From Amycolatopsis azurea DSM 43854 (GTDB lineage: Bacteria; Actinomycetota; Actinomycetes; Mycobacteriales; Pseudonocardiaceae): a DNA stretch of 64,000 nucleotides. The DNA lies in the NCBI RefSeq assembly GCF_001995215.1, contig NZ_MUXN01000011.1, positions 115,266-179,265 on the forward strand, read 5' to 3'. This document shows, piece by piece, positions 40,005-49,233 of the stretch; the first letter of the stretch is position 1, and each line of letters starts with the position of its first letter. The position numbers and the translations under genes are program-made. The notes under the pieces are model-generated. The model was given only the letters and a program-made list of their open reading frames with translations. It was not told where the DNA came from and ran no database searches.

Positions 40005-41654
40005 ATGACCGCGTCGCCGGTGGATGTTCCGGAACAGGTGCTGCGCACCTCGATCGTCGAGCGGTTGTTCGCTCGCGAAGCCGACCAGCGACCGCTTTTC
40101 ACGCATCAGGACCACATCGCCGGCGTGGACGACACGGTCACCTGGGCGGAGTTCGTCATCCGCGTGCGGGTGGTCGCGGGGGCGCTGCGCGAGGTCACGC
40201 GGCCGGGTGATCGGGCCGCCGTGCTCACCGGCCAGGACCTGAGCTACCCCCTGGCGTTCTTCGGCGCGCTCGCCGCCGGGCTGGTGGCCGTGCCGTTGAT
40301 GGCACCGGCCAGCGCTTCCCAGCGGGGCAGGCTCACCGGAGTGCTGGCGGACTGCGGCGCGCAGGTCTGGCTGACCTCGTCGGCCGCCGCCGCGAAAGTG
40401 CGCGAAGCCGGGACGCCCGAGCACCTGATCGTGGTCGACGAACTCTCCGGGCCGGGCGCCGACCCGCTTCCCGTCACCCCCGAAAGCCCCGCGTACTTGC
40501 AGTACACGTCCGGGTCCACACGGGAGCCCGCCGGTGCCGTGATCCCGCACCGGGCGGTTGCCGCCGCCTGCTGGCAGGCGAGTCACGCCTACGCCGTCGA
40601 CGAGGGCACGACCTGCGCCGGCTGGATCCCGTTCTTCCACGACATGGGCCTGATCCAGTTGCTGTGCCTGCCGGTCTACGCGGGCGCACGGTCGGTGTTC
40701 ATGTCGCCCGCCGAGTTCGTGCACCGGCCCGCCAGGTGGCTGCGACAGCTCGCCGATCACCCGGCCGTGTTCACCGCCGCGCCGAACTTCGCGTTCGACC
40801 TGGCCGTCGACGCCGCCGGTGAGGCGGGGGACGACCTCGACCTGTCCGATGTCCGAGTCGCGCTCAACGGCGCCGAGCCGGTCCAGCCGCGCACGGTCGC
40901 GCGGTTCCAGGAGGCCTTCGGCCCGCGCGGCTTCCGGCCCGAAGCCCACCGCCCGTCCTACGGCCTGGCCGAAGCCACCGTGTACGTCGCGAGCGCGGGC
41001 GAGGAAGGACCGCGGGGCGCGGTGTTCGACAGGGAGGCCCTCGCGCAGGGCCGGGCGATCGAAGTCCCCGACGGCCAGGGGCTCGTCTCGGTCGGCCGTC
41101 CCCTCGGGCAGCGGGTCCGGATAGTCCGCGACGGCGTCGCGCGACCCGACGGTCTCGTCGGGGAGATCTGGATCCACGGGCCGAACGTCGCGTCCGGGTA
41201 CTGGGGCCGCGGCGATGCCGCTGCGTTCGGCGGCGAACTCGACGGCGTCGGCGGCTGGCTGCGCACCGGCGACCTCGGCGTGTTCCATCGCGGCGACCTC
41301 TACATCACCGGCAGGCTCAAGGATCTGATCGTCATCGACGGCCGCAACTTCCACCCGCAGGACATCGAGGCGGTGGCGGGCGAAGCGCATCCCGCCATCC
41401 GCCGGGACCGCGTCGCGGCATTCGGCGTGGCGGACGAAATGGGTGAAGGGGCCATGTTGGTAGCCGAATGGGCAAAGAACGCCGAAGCGGATGTCAAAGA
41501 AGTCACCCGGGTGGTATTGCGCGCGGTGTCACATGAACATGATCTGACGTTGCGATCGGTACGTATGGTTCCCTCCGGTGACCTTCCGCGCACTTCCAGT
41601 GGCAAGGTTGCGCGAGCGGCCGCGAAGGCGCGTTATAGTCGGCCCCGTGGGTGA
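40005..41654 (+). CDS. fatty acyl-AMP ligase (FAAL)
   Basis: 549 residues. Adenylate-forming family: P-loop YTSGSTREPAGAV near residue 165, WIPFFHDMGLIQ, SYGLAEATVYV, and the C-terminal RTGDLGVFHRGDLYITGRLKDLIVIDGRN. The FHDMGL and YGLAEAT motifs and the ITGRLKD hinge are typical of FAALs such as FadD32, which load fatty acids onto acyl carrier proteins without CoA. It overlaps the ACP gene by 8 bases. Downstream genes encode type VII-like secreted proteins, an uncommon partnership. Confidence 0.9.
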   Translation: MTASPVDVPEQVLRTSIVERLFAREADQRPLFTHQDHIAGVDDTVTWAEFVIRVRVVAGALREVTRPGDRAAVLTGQDLSYPLAFFGALAAGLVAVPLMAPASASQRGRLTGVLADCGAQVWLTSSAAAAKVREAGTPEHLIVVDELSGPGADPLPVTPESPAYLQYTSGSTREPAGAVIPHRAVAAACWQASHAYAVDEGTTCAGWIPFFHDMGLIQLLCLPVYAGARSVFMSPAEFVHRPARWLRQLADHPAVFTAAPNFAFDLAVDAAGEAGDDLDLSDVRVALNGAEPVQPRTVARFQEAFGPRGFRPEAHRPSYGLAEATVYVASAGEEGPRGAVFDREALAQGRAIEVPDGQGLVSVGRPLGQRVRIVRDGVARPDGLVGEIWIHGPNVASGYWGRGDAAAFGGELDGVGGWLRTGDLGVFHRGDLYITGRLKDLIVIDGRNFHPQDIEAVAGEAHPAIRRDRVAAFGVADEMGEGAMLVAEWAKNAEADVKEVTRVVLRAVSHEHDLTLRSVRMVPSGDLPRTSSGKVARAAAKARYSRPRG

Positions 41655-41910
41655 TCACCGCGCGGAGGTCGTGAAGGTCGTCAGTGAGACTTTTCGGCTT
41701 GATCCCGCCGAAATCGAGTTCGACGCACCGCTCGAAGAGCTGGGTATCGACTCCAAAGGACGGATAAAACTCCTGTCGGCGCTGGAGATCTACCACGACG
41801 TGAGGATTGATCTGGACCAGCTGGACCGGTTCACCGACATCGGGTCGGTGGCGGAAGTGCTCACCGAGGCACTCGACGGTAAGGCCGACGGATCCGACGA
41901 AAGGCGCTGA
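41647..41910 (+). CDS. acyl carrier protein
   Basis: 87 residues from GTG 41647. Phosphopantetheine site S36 in ELGIDSKGRIKLL (DSK in place of the usual DSL). Acidic helices as expected for an ACP. It should receive the acyl chain activated by the overlapping FAAL. Five bases separate it from the next gene. Confidence 0.88.
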   Translation: MGDHRAEVVKVVSETFRLDPAEIEFDAPLEELGIDSKGRIKLLSALEIYHDVRIDLDQLDRFTDIGSVAEVLTEALDGKADGSDERR

Positions 41911-41915
41911 GAAGA

Positions 41916-42227
41916 ATGAGCGGGGGCTTCACCGCGGCGACCGATGCGCTTTCATCGGCGTCGAAGGACATCGGAAAGCTGACGGAGCAGTTGCTCGAGG
42001 ACAATCCCGATCTGTCGAGCACGCCCGTCAACGCGGCCGGTTTCGGTCAGGCACACGGTGACCACTCGAAGAAGTACACCGACGGTGTGGCCGCGCTGTG
42101 GGCCTCGGTCCAGGGGTACAGCAAAACGCTCGGTTCGTTCGGCACGAACCTCGGCACCGCGGGTACCACCTACGGCAAGAACGAGGACGAGACGAAGAAC
42201 AAGATCACCAAGACGGGGACGCTCTAG
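41916..42227 (+). CDS. WXG100/EspC-like type VII secretion substrate
   Basis: 103 residues, all helical, no signal peptide: FTAATDALSSASKDIGKLTEQLL, then GVAALWASVQGYSKTLGSFGTNL. Size and helix-turn-helix layout with a Trp in the hairpin resemble EspC-type ESX-associated proteins. Its stop overlaps the GTG of the giant protein gene (TAGTG). Secretion genes themselves (EccC, EccD) are not in the window. Confidence 0.72.
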   Translation: MSGGFTAATDALSSASKDIGKLTEQLLEDNPDLSSTPVNAAGFGQAHGDHSKKYTDGVAALWASVQGYSKTLGSFGTNLGTAGTTYGKNEDETKNKITKTGTL

Positions 42228-45200
42228 TGGCCGACGAACTCACCTGGACCCAGGTCAAGGCCCTGCTCGACGACCCGAGCGTGCCGCCGGGCAACAAGAC
42301 CGCGCTCATCGGCTCGTGGATCAAGACGCATCCGGCGCCCCCGCCCTGGGGCGGGGTCGAGGAGCCGGAGGAGATCAAGCAGAAGCGCAAGGAAGCCGAA
42401 AAGTACGCGCAGACGTACAACGCCCTTCCGTTCCTGCCCTACGACGGTGACACCAAAAAGGTCTACGACGGCGCGAAGAACGCCGGCGATCAGGCCAGCT
42501 TCACCCAGAAAGAAGAGACGAAGGCCGTCAACGAGGGCGACAAGAAGCTCGACGGCACCAAGGAACCCACGCCGGAAGGCGGCGGGACCAAGACGTCCGA
42601 CGAGATCTTCGACGCCGCCGCGCCCGCGCTCAAGGTCTTCCAGACCTTCGGTTCCCTGCTGGCGAAGCTCCCGGAGGACTGCCGGGGCACCAGCCGCGCG
42701 CTCGACTTCGAGAAGGACATCAAGAAGCCGTTCGACGAGCAGCGCGGCATCAACTTCAAGAACTTCACCGACGACGCCGCGCACTTCAAGACCGGTTCGA
42801 AGACCGTCGAGAAGGCCATCGCGGACACCGGTTCCCAGCTGACCAAGTTGTACGGGACCTGGACCGGGAAGGCCGCGGACGCTTCGTCGGAGAACTACAA
42901 CGAGAAGATCCTTCCCAAGGCCAAGAAACTCTCCCAGACGCTGAACACCGCGAGCGAAGCGACGCTGCACACCACCACCACGGTGTTCAAGTTGTGCAAG
43001 GAGAAGGCCGACGAGGTCATCAAGGGGTACAAGGAGATCGTCGGCAAGGCCGACTTCGCGATGGCGCAGAAGGTCGTCGCCATCGCCGCCGGTGAGAAGA
43101 GCGGCAAGGAAGACCTGGGCGCGATCGCGGGCTGGATGGACGCGAACTTCGGCTCCAATCTCGTTCAGCAGCTGAACAACGACGGCTGCTGTGACGACGA
43201 CGAGTTCAAGAAGGCGGGCCAGACCCTCGCCAAGCAGTGGATCCAGAAGCAGTTCATCCCCGAGATGTGGACCGCCATCTACTTGGGATTCGAGAAGAAC
43301 TGCAAGGAGACCAAGGACTTCGTCAACCAGGCCTACGACGAGCTCGACAAGGTCATGGGCAAGGTCAAGAACGAGTTCGAAGGCGCGGGCGCGGGCGGCA
43401 ACGGCGGCCCGGGTGGCAATGGCGGCCCGGGTGGCACGGGCGGCGGCCCCGGCGGACCCGGCGGCCCTGGCAACGGCGGCCCGGACTTCACCGGCGGCCA
43501 AGGTGGCGGCCAAGGTGGTCAGGGCGGCGGGAACGGCGGCGGCTCGGGCACCGGCGGCGGCCCTGGCGGCGGTCCCGGTGGCGGCTCGGGGGATGGCACC
43601 GGCCCGTCGGGCCAGAAGCCCCCGCCTGTCCCGGATGTGAAGATCCCCGAGGGCGGTTCCGGTGGTGGACCCGGCGGCGGTTCCGGTCCCGGTGGCGGCT
43701 CGGGCTCCGGCCCGGGCGGCGGCGAGCAGAAGCCCCCGCCTGTCCCGGACGTGAAGATCCCCGACAGCGGCGCCGGCGGCTCCGGCCCGGGTGGCGGCGG
43801 ACCCGGTGGCGGTCCCGACCCGAGCAAGGACAAGACGTCGCCCTCGGGCTCGGCTCCGCCGTCGTCTTCCGGCGACGAGCAGAAGGCCGCGGCCGAAGAG
43901 GCCAAGAAGCAGGCCGCGGCGGCCGCCGAGAACGCGAAGAAGCAGGCTTCCGAAGCGCTGAACAAGCTGGGCGACGGTCCCACCGGTGGCGACCTCGGTG
44001 GCGGCGGTTCCGGTCCCGGTGGCGGCGGACCCGGTGGTGGCGGCCCCGGCGGCGGTAACACGGACGCGGCTTCCGAAGCCAAGGCTGCGGCCGAAAAGGC
44101 CACTGAGGAGGCGAAGAAGCAGGCTTCGGAAGCGCTGAACAAGCTGGGCGACACCCCTGGCGGCGGCCCGGGCGACTCCGATTCCAAGCCTGGTGACTCC
44201 AAGGACGGCGATCCCAAGCAGGACGCCGAAAAGGCCACGGAGGAGGCGAAGAAGAAGGCCTCCGAAGAGCTCGACAAGATCGACGACAAGCTTCCGGGCA
44301 GCGAAGGCGGCGAGAAGCTGACCGATGACAAGCCCGGTGACGGCGACAAGGATGGCGACAAGGCCGAGGACGGCGAGCGCGAGACCCTCAAGGTCAAGCA
44401 GGGCGACAAGACCTTCGAGATGACCGAGCCGGACAAAGACGGCGAGATGGACATCAAGATCGGCGACGGTTCCGGGCCTGCCAAGGACTTCAAGCTCGAC
44501 TGGACCGACGACGAGTCCAAGCTGGGCGACGCGCCCGGCGGCGACGACAAGAAGGACGACGTCCATCGCCCCGGGGCGGACGGCAAGATCCACATCCAGG
44601 ACGGCGATGTGAAGATCACCGCCGAACGTCCCGACGGCCCGTCCGGTCCGACGGTCGTCACCGTCGACGACGGCACCGGCAAGCCGACCACGTACACCCT
44701 CGGCGAGGACAAGGACCCCTCGGACACGGACAAGGCCTCACCTGCGGCCAAGCCCCTGACCGGGACGGTCCAGCCCGATTCCCGTCCGGCGTTCACCCCG
44801 CACCACGGTGGCGGCGGAACCGTGCCCGACGGTCTCGGCGGTGGCCACATCGGCGGCGGGGATGTCGGCGGCGGTGGTGGCGGAGGCGGAGGCGGTGCCC
44901 ACGGAGTCGGAGGGGCGACCGGGGTCTCGCTCGAAACCGCGGCCCCGGCGACGGGCCAGTCGCTGACCGAAGGCGTGCACACGGGCGGAGGCGGTGTGGC
45001 GCACCAGCCGCAGGCGGTGCCCGCAGGCGCCCCGTCCGCCCCGCTGAGCGGATCGTCGCCCGGCCAAGCACCCATGGGCGGGATGCCGATGGGTGGCATG
45101 GGCGCCGGTGGCGGCCAAGGCGGCGGCGACCAGGAGCGGACCAACCGCGCGTACCGGATCGAGGGCGAGGTGTTCGACCAGATCAACGAACCCACCGGGC

Positions 45201-45256
45201 GGATCACCGGTTCGTTGCTGGACGATGAGGACCAGCCGTCCACCCGCAGGCGGTAG
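42227..45256 (+). CDS. 1009-residue Gly-rich protein with WXG-like N-terminus
   Basis: From GTG 42227. Residues 1-385 are helical, with a WXG100-like hairpin near 205-225 (LYGTWTGKAADASSENYNEK). Residues about 387-535 are Gly/Pro-rich with QKPPPVPDVKIP occurring twice. At about 570-690 come three copies of an AKKQASEALNKLGD-like helix, then a Lys/Asp-rich acidic part (700-880), a second Gly-rich part, and a conserved-looking end with NRAYRIEGEVFDQI. Matches the general plan of large type VII secretion substrates in Pseudonocardiales. No enzyme motif seen. Long antisense frames here are low-complexity shadows. Confidence 0.8.
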   Translation: MADELTWTQVKALLDDPSVPPGNKTALIGSWIKTHPAPPPWGGVEEPEEIKQKRKEAEKYAQTYNALPFLPYDGDTKKVYDGAKNAGDQASFTQKEETKAVNEGDKKLDGTKEPTPEGGGTKTSDEIFDAAAPALKVFQTFGSLLAKLPEDCRGTSRALDFEKDIKKPFDEQRGINFKNFTDDAAHFKTGSKTVEKAIADTGSQLTKLYGTWTGKAADASSENYNEKILPKAKKLSQTLNTASEATLHTTTTVFKLCKEKADEVIKGYKEIVGKADFAMAQKVVAIAAGEKSGKEDLGAIAGWMDANFGSNLVQQLNNDGCCDDDEFKKAGQTLAKQWIQKQFIPEMWTAIYLGFEKNCKETKDFVNQAYDELDKVMGKVKNEFEGAGAGGNGGPGGNGGPGGTGGGPGGPGGPGNGGPDFTGGQGGGQGGQGGGNGGGSGTGGGPGGGPGGGSGDGTGPSGQKPPPVPDVKIPEGGSGGGPGGGSGPGGGSGSGPGGGEQKPPPVPDVKIPDSGAGGSGPGGGGPGGGPDPSKDKTSPSGSAPPSSSGDEQKAAAEEAKKQAAAAAENAKKQASEALNKLGDGPTGGDLGGGGSGPGGGGPGGGGPGGGNTDAASEAKAAAEKATEEAKKQASEALNKLGDTPGGGPGDSDSKPGDSKDGDPKQDAEKATEEAKKKASEELDKIDDKLPGSEGGEKLTDDKPGDGDKDGDKAEDGERETLKVKQGDKTFEMTEPDKDGEMDIKIGDGSGPAKDFKLDWTDDESKLGDAPGGDDKKDDVHRPGADGKIHIQDGDVKITAERPDGPSGPTVVTVDDGTGKPTTYTLGEDKDPSDTDKASPAAKPLTGTVQPDSRPAFTPHHGGGGTVPDGLGGGHIGGGDVGGGGGGGGGGAHGVGGATGVSLETAAPATGQSLTEGVHTGGGGVAHQPQAVPAGAPSAPLSGSSPGQAPMGGMPMGGMGAGGGQGGGDQERTNRAYRIEGEVFDQINEPTGRITGSLLDDEDQPSTRRR

Positions 45257-45277
45257 TCCGAGGCAGGGGAGAAGCAG

Positions 45278-45679
45278 ATGAGCGTCGATGAAACCTCGGC
45301 CATGAAGACGGCCCTGGACGGTCTCGTCCGCGAGCAGGCGGAGCGCCGGGGGCTGCGGGACAAGAAGGCCGACGAGATCAAGGCCAGCGCGCAGGAGGTC
45401 ATGACCAAACAGGTCATGACCGCCCAGCGCTACGTCGAGCATCGGCGGGAGCTGGGGGAGCGCAAGACGAAGTCCGGCTGGAGCACCGACCGGTCCCACG
45501 CCGAACCGGGGAACGCGTCGGCGTTCGACGACGCTCCTACCTTCGACGAGCCGGCGGCTTCGTTCACCCCGGAGCCGCCCGCCCGCGCGGGGCGGGACGC
45601 GCCCCGGCGTGCTCCTCGTCGTCCGGCACCGGTGGACGACGAGGACGACGCCTTCCTCAACAACCGCTGGCGCGAGTGA
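45278..45679 (+). CDS. small charged protein, last gene of the FAAL/type VII operon
   Basis: 133 residues. N-terminal half helical (KTALDGLVREQAERRGLRDKK, IKASAQEVMTKQVMTAQRYVE) and a disordered Pro/Arg/Asp-rich C-terminal half ending DDAFLNNRWRE. GGGGAG before ATG 45278, 21 bp after the large gene. YbaB-like or chaperone-like roles are possible by size alone; function not known. Confidence 0.65.
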   Translation: MSVDETSAMKTALDGLVREQAERRGLRDKKADEIKASAQEVMTKQVMTAQRYVEHRRELGERKTKSGWSTDRSHAEPGNASAFDDAPTFDEPAASFTPEPPARAGRDAPRRAPRRPAPVDDEDDAFLNNRWRE

Positions 45680-45687
45680 CGTCGCGG

Positions 45688-47058
45688 TCAGAAGACGAGG
45701 CCGAGCACGAGCACGATCGGGAGCGAGATCACCGAAGCCAGTGACATGGCGACGGTGTGGGTCTTGAACGTGCCTCGTGTGCTCAGCCCCAGCAGCGACT
45801 GGAACATCCAGAAGAAGTTGCTGCTGACGTGCGGGAGGAACAGCGCGCCGGAGCAGGCGGCGAGGGCGACCAGCACCACCGGGACCCCGAGCGAGCCCGC
45901 GATCGGCGCGAGGATGCCCGCCGCCGTGATCGCTGAGATCGAGATGGACCCCATCGCGATGTGCAGGACGGCGGCGATCAGCCAGACCAGCACGAGCGGT
46001 GGCAGGAAGCCCGTGCCGAACGAGCCCGCCAGCACGTCGCGCAGTCCCGACTCGCCGATCACCTCGGCGACCGAGCCGGAAAGCCCGGACAGCACGAGAA
46101 TGGGCCCGGCCATCGCGAGCGCCTTGCCCACGGCGGCATTGACCTCGAGCCGGGGCAGGACACGGCGGGCCAGCAGATGCGCGAGGCCGGCGCCGATCGC
46201 CATGGCGATCACCGGCTCGGTCAGCAGCGCGACAGGCCCCAGCGGGAAGCGGAAGGCGTCGGCGAGCGCGCCGAGGGCGATCAGCGCGAGCGTCACCACC
46301 ACCGGCGACACCGACAGCCAGAGCGGCAGCCGCCGGACCTCCGATGCGGGCGTGGTGTCGTCGGTCTTTTCAGGGTCGTCGGCGTCGTCGGCGTCGTCGG
46401 CCTGCTCGGTCTCCAGTTCGTCGGTCGCCGGATCCCAGCGGAGCGTCCGGCGAACCAGCACGGTGAAGACCAGTGTGGTCAGCACGGCGGTGGGCAGGCC
46501 GACGGCCAGCCCGACCAGGAACATCTCGCCGAGCGGCACGCCGAGAAGGCCCGCGACGGCCAGAGCGGCCACGCCGGGGACGACGAACACCAGCCCGACC
46601 TCGATCCCCGCGGTCAGCGCGCCGCCCATGAGCGCGACCCCACGCGGGCCCAGCCGGGAACCGAGGCGCCGGGCCAGCGGCGCGGTGAGCACCAGGACCA
46701 CGTCGGAGTAGATCGACGTGAACACGGTCGACAGCGAGACCGCGAACACCATCGGTACCCGTTTCCGCCCGAAGACACCCAGCAGCCGTTCCAGGACACG
46801 GTGCAGGGTGTTCGTGGCGGTGAGCAGCGAGCCGATGACGACTCCGAAGGTGATCAGCAGGCCGATCTCGGCCATCACGGCACCGAAACCGGCGGTGAGC
46901 GCCTCGGTCGTGCCGCCTGCTCCCAGGCCCGTGGCCAGCCCCAGATAGGTGGCGCCGATCAGCAGACCGAAGATCGGGGGCGTCTTGAGCCAGGTGATCA
47001 GCACGACGATGCCCACGATGGCGATGCCGGTGTGGGCAAGGAGCCAGGCATCGGACAC
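45688..47058 (-). CDS. GntP-family hydroxy-acid/gluconate permease
   Basis: 456 residues from GTG 47058 with GAGGAGGG upstream; the longer frame to 47163 runs back over the LysR promoter. About 12-14 membrane helices; family signatures VFTSIYSDVVLVLTAPLARRLG, and IAMGSISISAITAAGILAPIAG near the C-terminus. A hydrophilic Asp/Ala-rich loop coded by a GTC-GGC repeat (46378-46402) sits mid-protein. Divergent from a LysR gene whose operon encodes a tartrate/isopropylmalate-type dehydrogenase, so uptake of tartrate or a related 2-hydroxy acid is likely. Confidence 0.85.
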   Translation of the reverse strand: MSDAWLLAHTGIAIVGIVVLITWLKTPPIFGLLIGATYLGLATGLGAGGTTEALTAGFGAVMAEIGLLITFGVVIGSLLTATNTLHRVLERLLGVFGRKRVPMVFAVSLSTVFTSIYSDVVLVLTAPLARRLGSRLGPRGVALMGGALTAGIEVGLVFVVPGVAALAVAGLLGVPLGEMFLVGLAVGLPTAVLTTLVFTVLVRRTLRWDPATDELETEQADDADDADDPEKTDDTTPASEVRRLPLWLSVSPVVVTLALIALGALADAFRFPLGPVALLTEPVIAMAIGAGLAHLLARRVLPRLEVNAAVGKALAMAGPILVLSGLSGSVAEVIGESGLRDVLAGSFGTGFLPPLVLVWLIAAVLHIAMGSISISAITAAGILAPIAGSLGVPVVLVALAACSGALFLPHVSSNFFWMFQSLLGLSTRGTFKTHTVAMSLASVISLPIVLVLGLVF

Positions 47059-47163
47059 GGTGCCCTCCTCGGACTCGCGGCGGGCCGGCGCCGGTGCCGT
47101 CCCTCGTAGCGACCCAGTAAGCCCCTCGGACGGGTCGCCGGTCCAAGACCGGGTTGCTGGCAA

Positions 47164-47186
47164 GCTGATAGGTACCGGCTATCGAC
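47164..47186. promoter_or_regulatory. predicted LysR-type operator, site 1
   Basis: GCTGATAG, 7 bases, CTATCGAC. An equally spaced copy lies at 48077-48099 in front of the dehydrogenase gene. This one is in the spacer between the permease and lysR genes. Confidence 0.55.
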
Positions 47187-47202
47187 CACGAGGAGGTACG
47201 GA

Positions 47203-48081
47203 GTGGATGCCCGTCAGCTGAGGTACTTCCTGGCCGTCGTCGACGCCGGAAGCGTCCACCGGGCCGCTGAGCTGCTCTTCGTCGCCCAGCCCTCGGTTTC
47301 CCAGTCGCTGCGCGCGCTGGAGCGGGACCTGGGGAGCCTCCTGTTCCACCGGACCGGCCGGCGGCTGGTGCTGACGGCGGCGGGGCACGCGCTCGTGGCG
47401 CCCGCGCGTGAGGTCATGCGCGGGCTGGACCTCGCCCGCGCGACGGTCGAGGCGGTCGACGGTCTCCTCGGCGGGGAACTGGTCATCGCCTCGATGCCGT
47501 CGCAGTCGGTCAGTCCGCTCACGGACCTGATCGCCGCGTTCACCGTCGCCAACCCGCGCGTGCGGATCTCCGTGCGCGCGGCGAGCACCCCGGCGGACGT
47601 GGGGAAGATGCTCACGACCGGCGACGCCGAACTCGGCGTCGTGGCGGCCTCGCCGACGGCCGCGTCGCTGCCCGGTCTGGCCGCCCTGCACCTGGAGATC
47701 CAGCGTTTCGCCGTCCTCGGCCGCGACGACGCGGCACTGCCCGCCGGGGATCCGGTCCGTCCCGCCGAACTCGCCGGGGCCGCGCTCATCGTCGGCCAGC
47801 AGGGAACGGGGATGCGCGCCGTGGCCGATGGCGTGCTCCGCGAGGCCCCCGGCAGCCGGTTCGCGGTCGAGGTGGAACACCGGGAAGCCGTGCTGCCGCT
47901 GGTTCTCGCCGGCGTCGGCATCGCGGTGGTCAGCGATTCCTGGCGCGTGCTGGCGGAAGCGGCAGGTGCGGCCGTCCGGGCGCTCGACTGTCCCGATTCC
48001 CTCGTGGTGTCGTTGGTGTCCCGGCAGGGACGGCTGAGCCCGGCCGCGGCGGCGTTCCACGAGCTGGCCGCTTCTGGCTGA
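47203..48081 (+). CDS. LysR-family transcriptional regulator
   Basis: 292 residues from GTG 47203. N-terminal winged helix (LRYFLAVVDAGSVHRAAELLFVAQPSVSQSLRALERDLG is at about 5-43) and a periplasmic-binding-like effector domain. It should regulate the divergent GntP permease and the dehydrogenase gene downstream; matching inverted repeats lie in both promoter regions. Likely ligand: the transported hydroxy acid. Confidence 0.9.
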   Translation: MDARQLRYFLAVVDAGSVHRAAELLFVAQPSVSQSLRALERDLGSLLFHRTGRRLVLTAAGHALVAPAREVMRGLDLARATVEAVDGLLGGELVIASMPSQSVSPLTDLIAAFTVANPRVRISVRAASTPADVGKMLTTGDAELGVVAASPTAASLPGLAALHLEIQRFAVLGRDDAALPAGDPVRPAELAGAALIVGQQGTGMRAVADGVLREAPGSRFAVEVEHREAVLPLVLAGVGIAVVSDSWRVLAEAAGAAVRALDCPDSLVVSLVSRQGRLSPAAAAFHELAASG

Positions 48082-48099
48082 TAGGCGCAGCCTCTCAGC
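48077..48099. promoter_or_regulatory. predicted LysR-type operator, site 2
   Basis: GCTGATAG, 7 bases, CTCTCAGC. It begins within the stop codon region of lysR and lies 55 bp upstream of the dehydrogenase start. Confidence 0.55.
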
Positions 48100-48153
48100 G
48101 TGGCAAGAACCAGGTCTTGGACGCGGCGGTCCGGCTCGACGTCCACTGGACCC

Positions 48154-49212
48154 ATGACCAGTTATCGCATCGCGCTCGTCCCCGGCGACGGCATCGGCAC
48201 CGAGGTGCTGCCCCCGGCGCAGGCCGTGCTCGCCGCCGTCGGCAAGCGGCACGGGATCGCCTTCACCTACGACTCCTTCGACTGGTCCTGCGAGCGCTAC
48301 CTCGCCGAGGGCGCGATGATGCCGTCCGACGGTCTCGACCGGATCCGGCGGCACGACGCCGTACTACTGGGCGCGGTCGGCTGGCCGGGCGTGCCGGACC
48401 ACGTTTCGTTGTGGGGCCTGCTGATCCCGATCCGGCGCGGCTTCCGGCAGTACGTGAACCTGCGGCCGGTCAAGGTGCTGGACGGCGTGCCCAGCCCGCT
48501 GCGGAACGCCGGCGCCGGGGACGTCGACCTCGTGGTGGTCCGCGAGAACGTCGAGGGCGAGTACTCCGAGATCGGCGGCAGGCTCGGCCGGGGCACCGAG
48601 GACGAACTGGCCGTGCAGGAGGCGGTGTTCACCCGCAAGGGAGTCACTCGCGTCGTCGAGTACGCGTACGCGCTGGCCGGGACCCGCCGCGGTCACGTGA
48701 CCTCGGCGACGAAGAGCAACGGCATCGTCCACACGATGCCGTTCTGGGACGAACTGGTGGAAGAAGCGGCGGCACGGCACCAAAACGTCCGCACGGACAA
48801 GGAGCACATCGACGCGCTCGCCGCGAAGCTCCTCCTGGCGCCCGAGCGATTCGACGTCATCGTCGGCTCCAACCTCTTCGGCGACATCCTCAGCGACCTG
48901 GCCGCCGCGGTGGCCGGGAGCATCGGCGTCGCCCCGGCGGCGAACCTCAACCCCGAACGGGAATTCCCGTCGATGTTCGAGCCGGTGCACGGCTCCGCTC
49001 CCGACATCGCCGGGCAGGGCAAGGCGAATCCGCTGGGCGCCTTGTGGTCCGCGGCCATGATGCTCGACCACTTGGGACACCCCGAAGCGAGCGAGGAGCT
49101 GCTGGCCGCCGCTTTCGGCGCGCTGGCCGAAGGTGTCAGTACCGTCGATCTCGGCGGAACGGCCGACACCGCCGAGTACACGCGTGCGGTGCTCGACCGG
49201 GTCGGCGGCTGA
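48154..49212 (+). CDS. tartrate / 3-isopropylmalate-type dehydrogenase
   Basis: 352 residues. Metal-dependent beta-decarboxylating dehydrogenase: N-terminal IALVPGDGIGTEVLP, substrate arginines in NLRPVKVLDG, VVRENVEGEYSEIGG, and metal-binding DVIVGSNLFGDILSDLAA, with NAD motif EPVHGSAPDIAGQGKANPLG. VENVEGEYSEIGG is more like tartrate dehydrogenase/decarboxylase than LeuB, and the regulator and permease context supports a catabolic role. LeuB duplicates are the alternative. Confidence 0.85.
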   Translation: MTSYRIALVPGDGIGTEVLPPAQAVLAAVGKRHGIAFTYDSFDWSCERYLAEGAMMPSDGLDRIRRHDAVLLGAVGWPGVPDHVSLWGLLIPIRRGFRQYVNLRPVKVLDGVPSPLRNAGAGDVDLVVVRENVEGEYSEIGGRLGRGTEDELAVQEAVFTRKGVTRVVEYAYALAGTRRGHVTSATKSNGIVHTMPFWDELVEEAAARHQNVRTDKEHIDALAAKLLLAPERFDVIVGSNLFGDILSDLAAAVAGSIGVAPAANLNPEREFPSMFEPVHGSAPDIAGQGKANPLGALWSAAMMLDHLGHPEASEELLAAAFGALAEGVSTVDLGGTADTAEYTRAVLDRVGG

Positions 49213-49233
49213 TGCGGCAGAAGGAGAACGCCT

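Noticed and set aside
42224..45417. Two very long antisense frames (789 and 632 codons) opposite the Gly-rich protein
   Set aside because: Low-complexity reflections of the Gly/Pro/Lys-rich coding strand; no ribosome site or motifs.
46378..46402. Possible microsatellite or phase-variable repeat (GTCGGC-like)
   Set aside because: In frame within the GntP permease, encoding an Asp/Ala loop; length changes by codon would not shift the frame.
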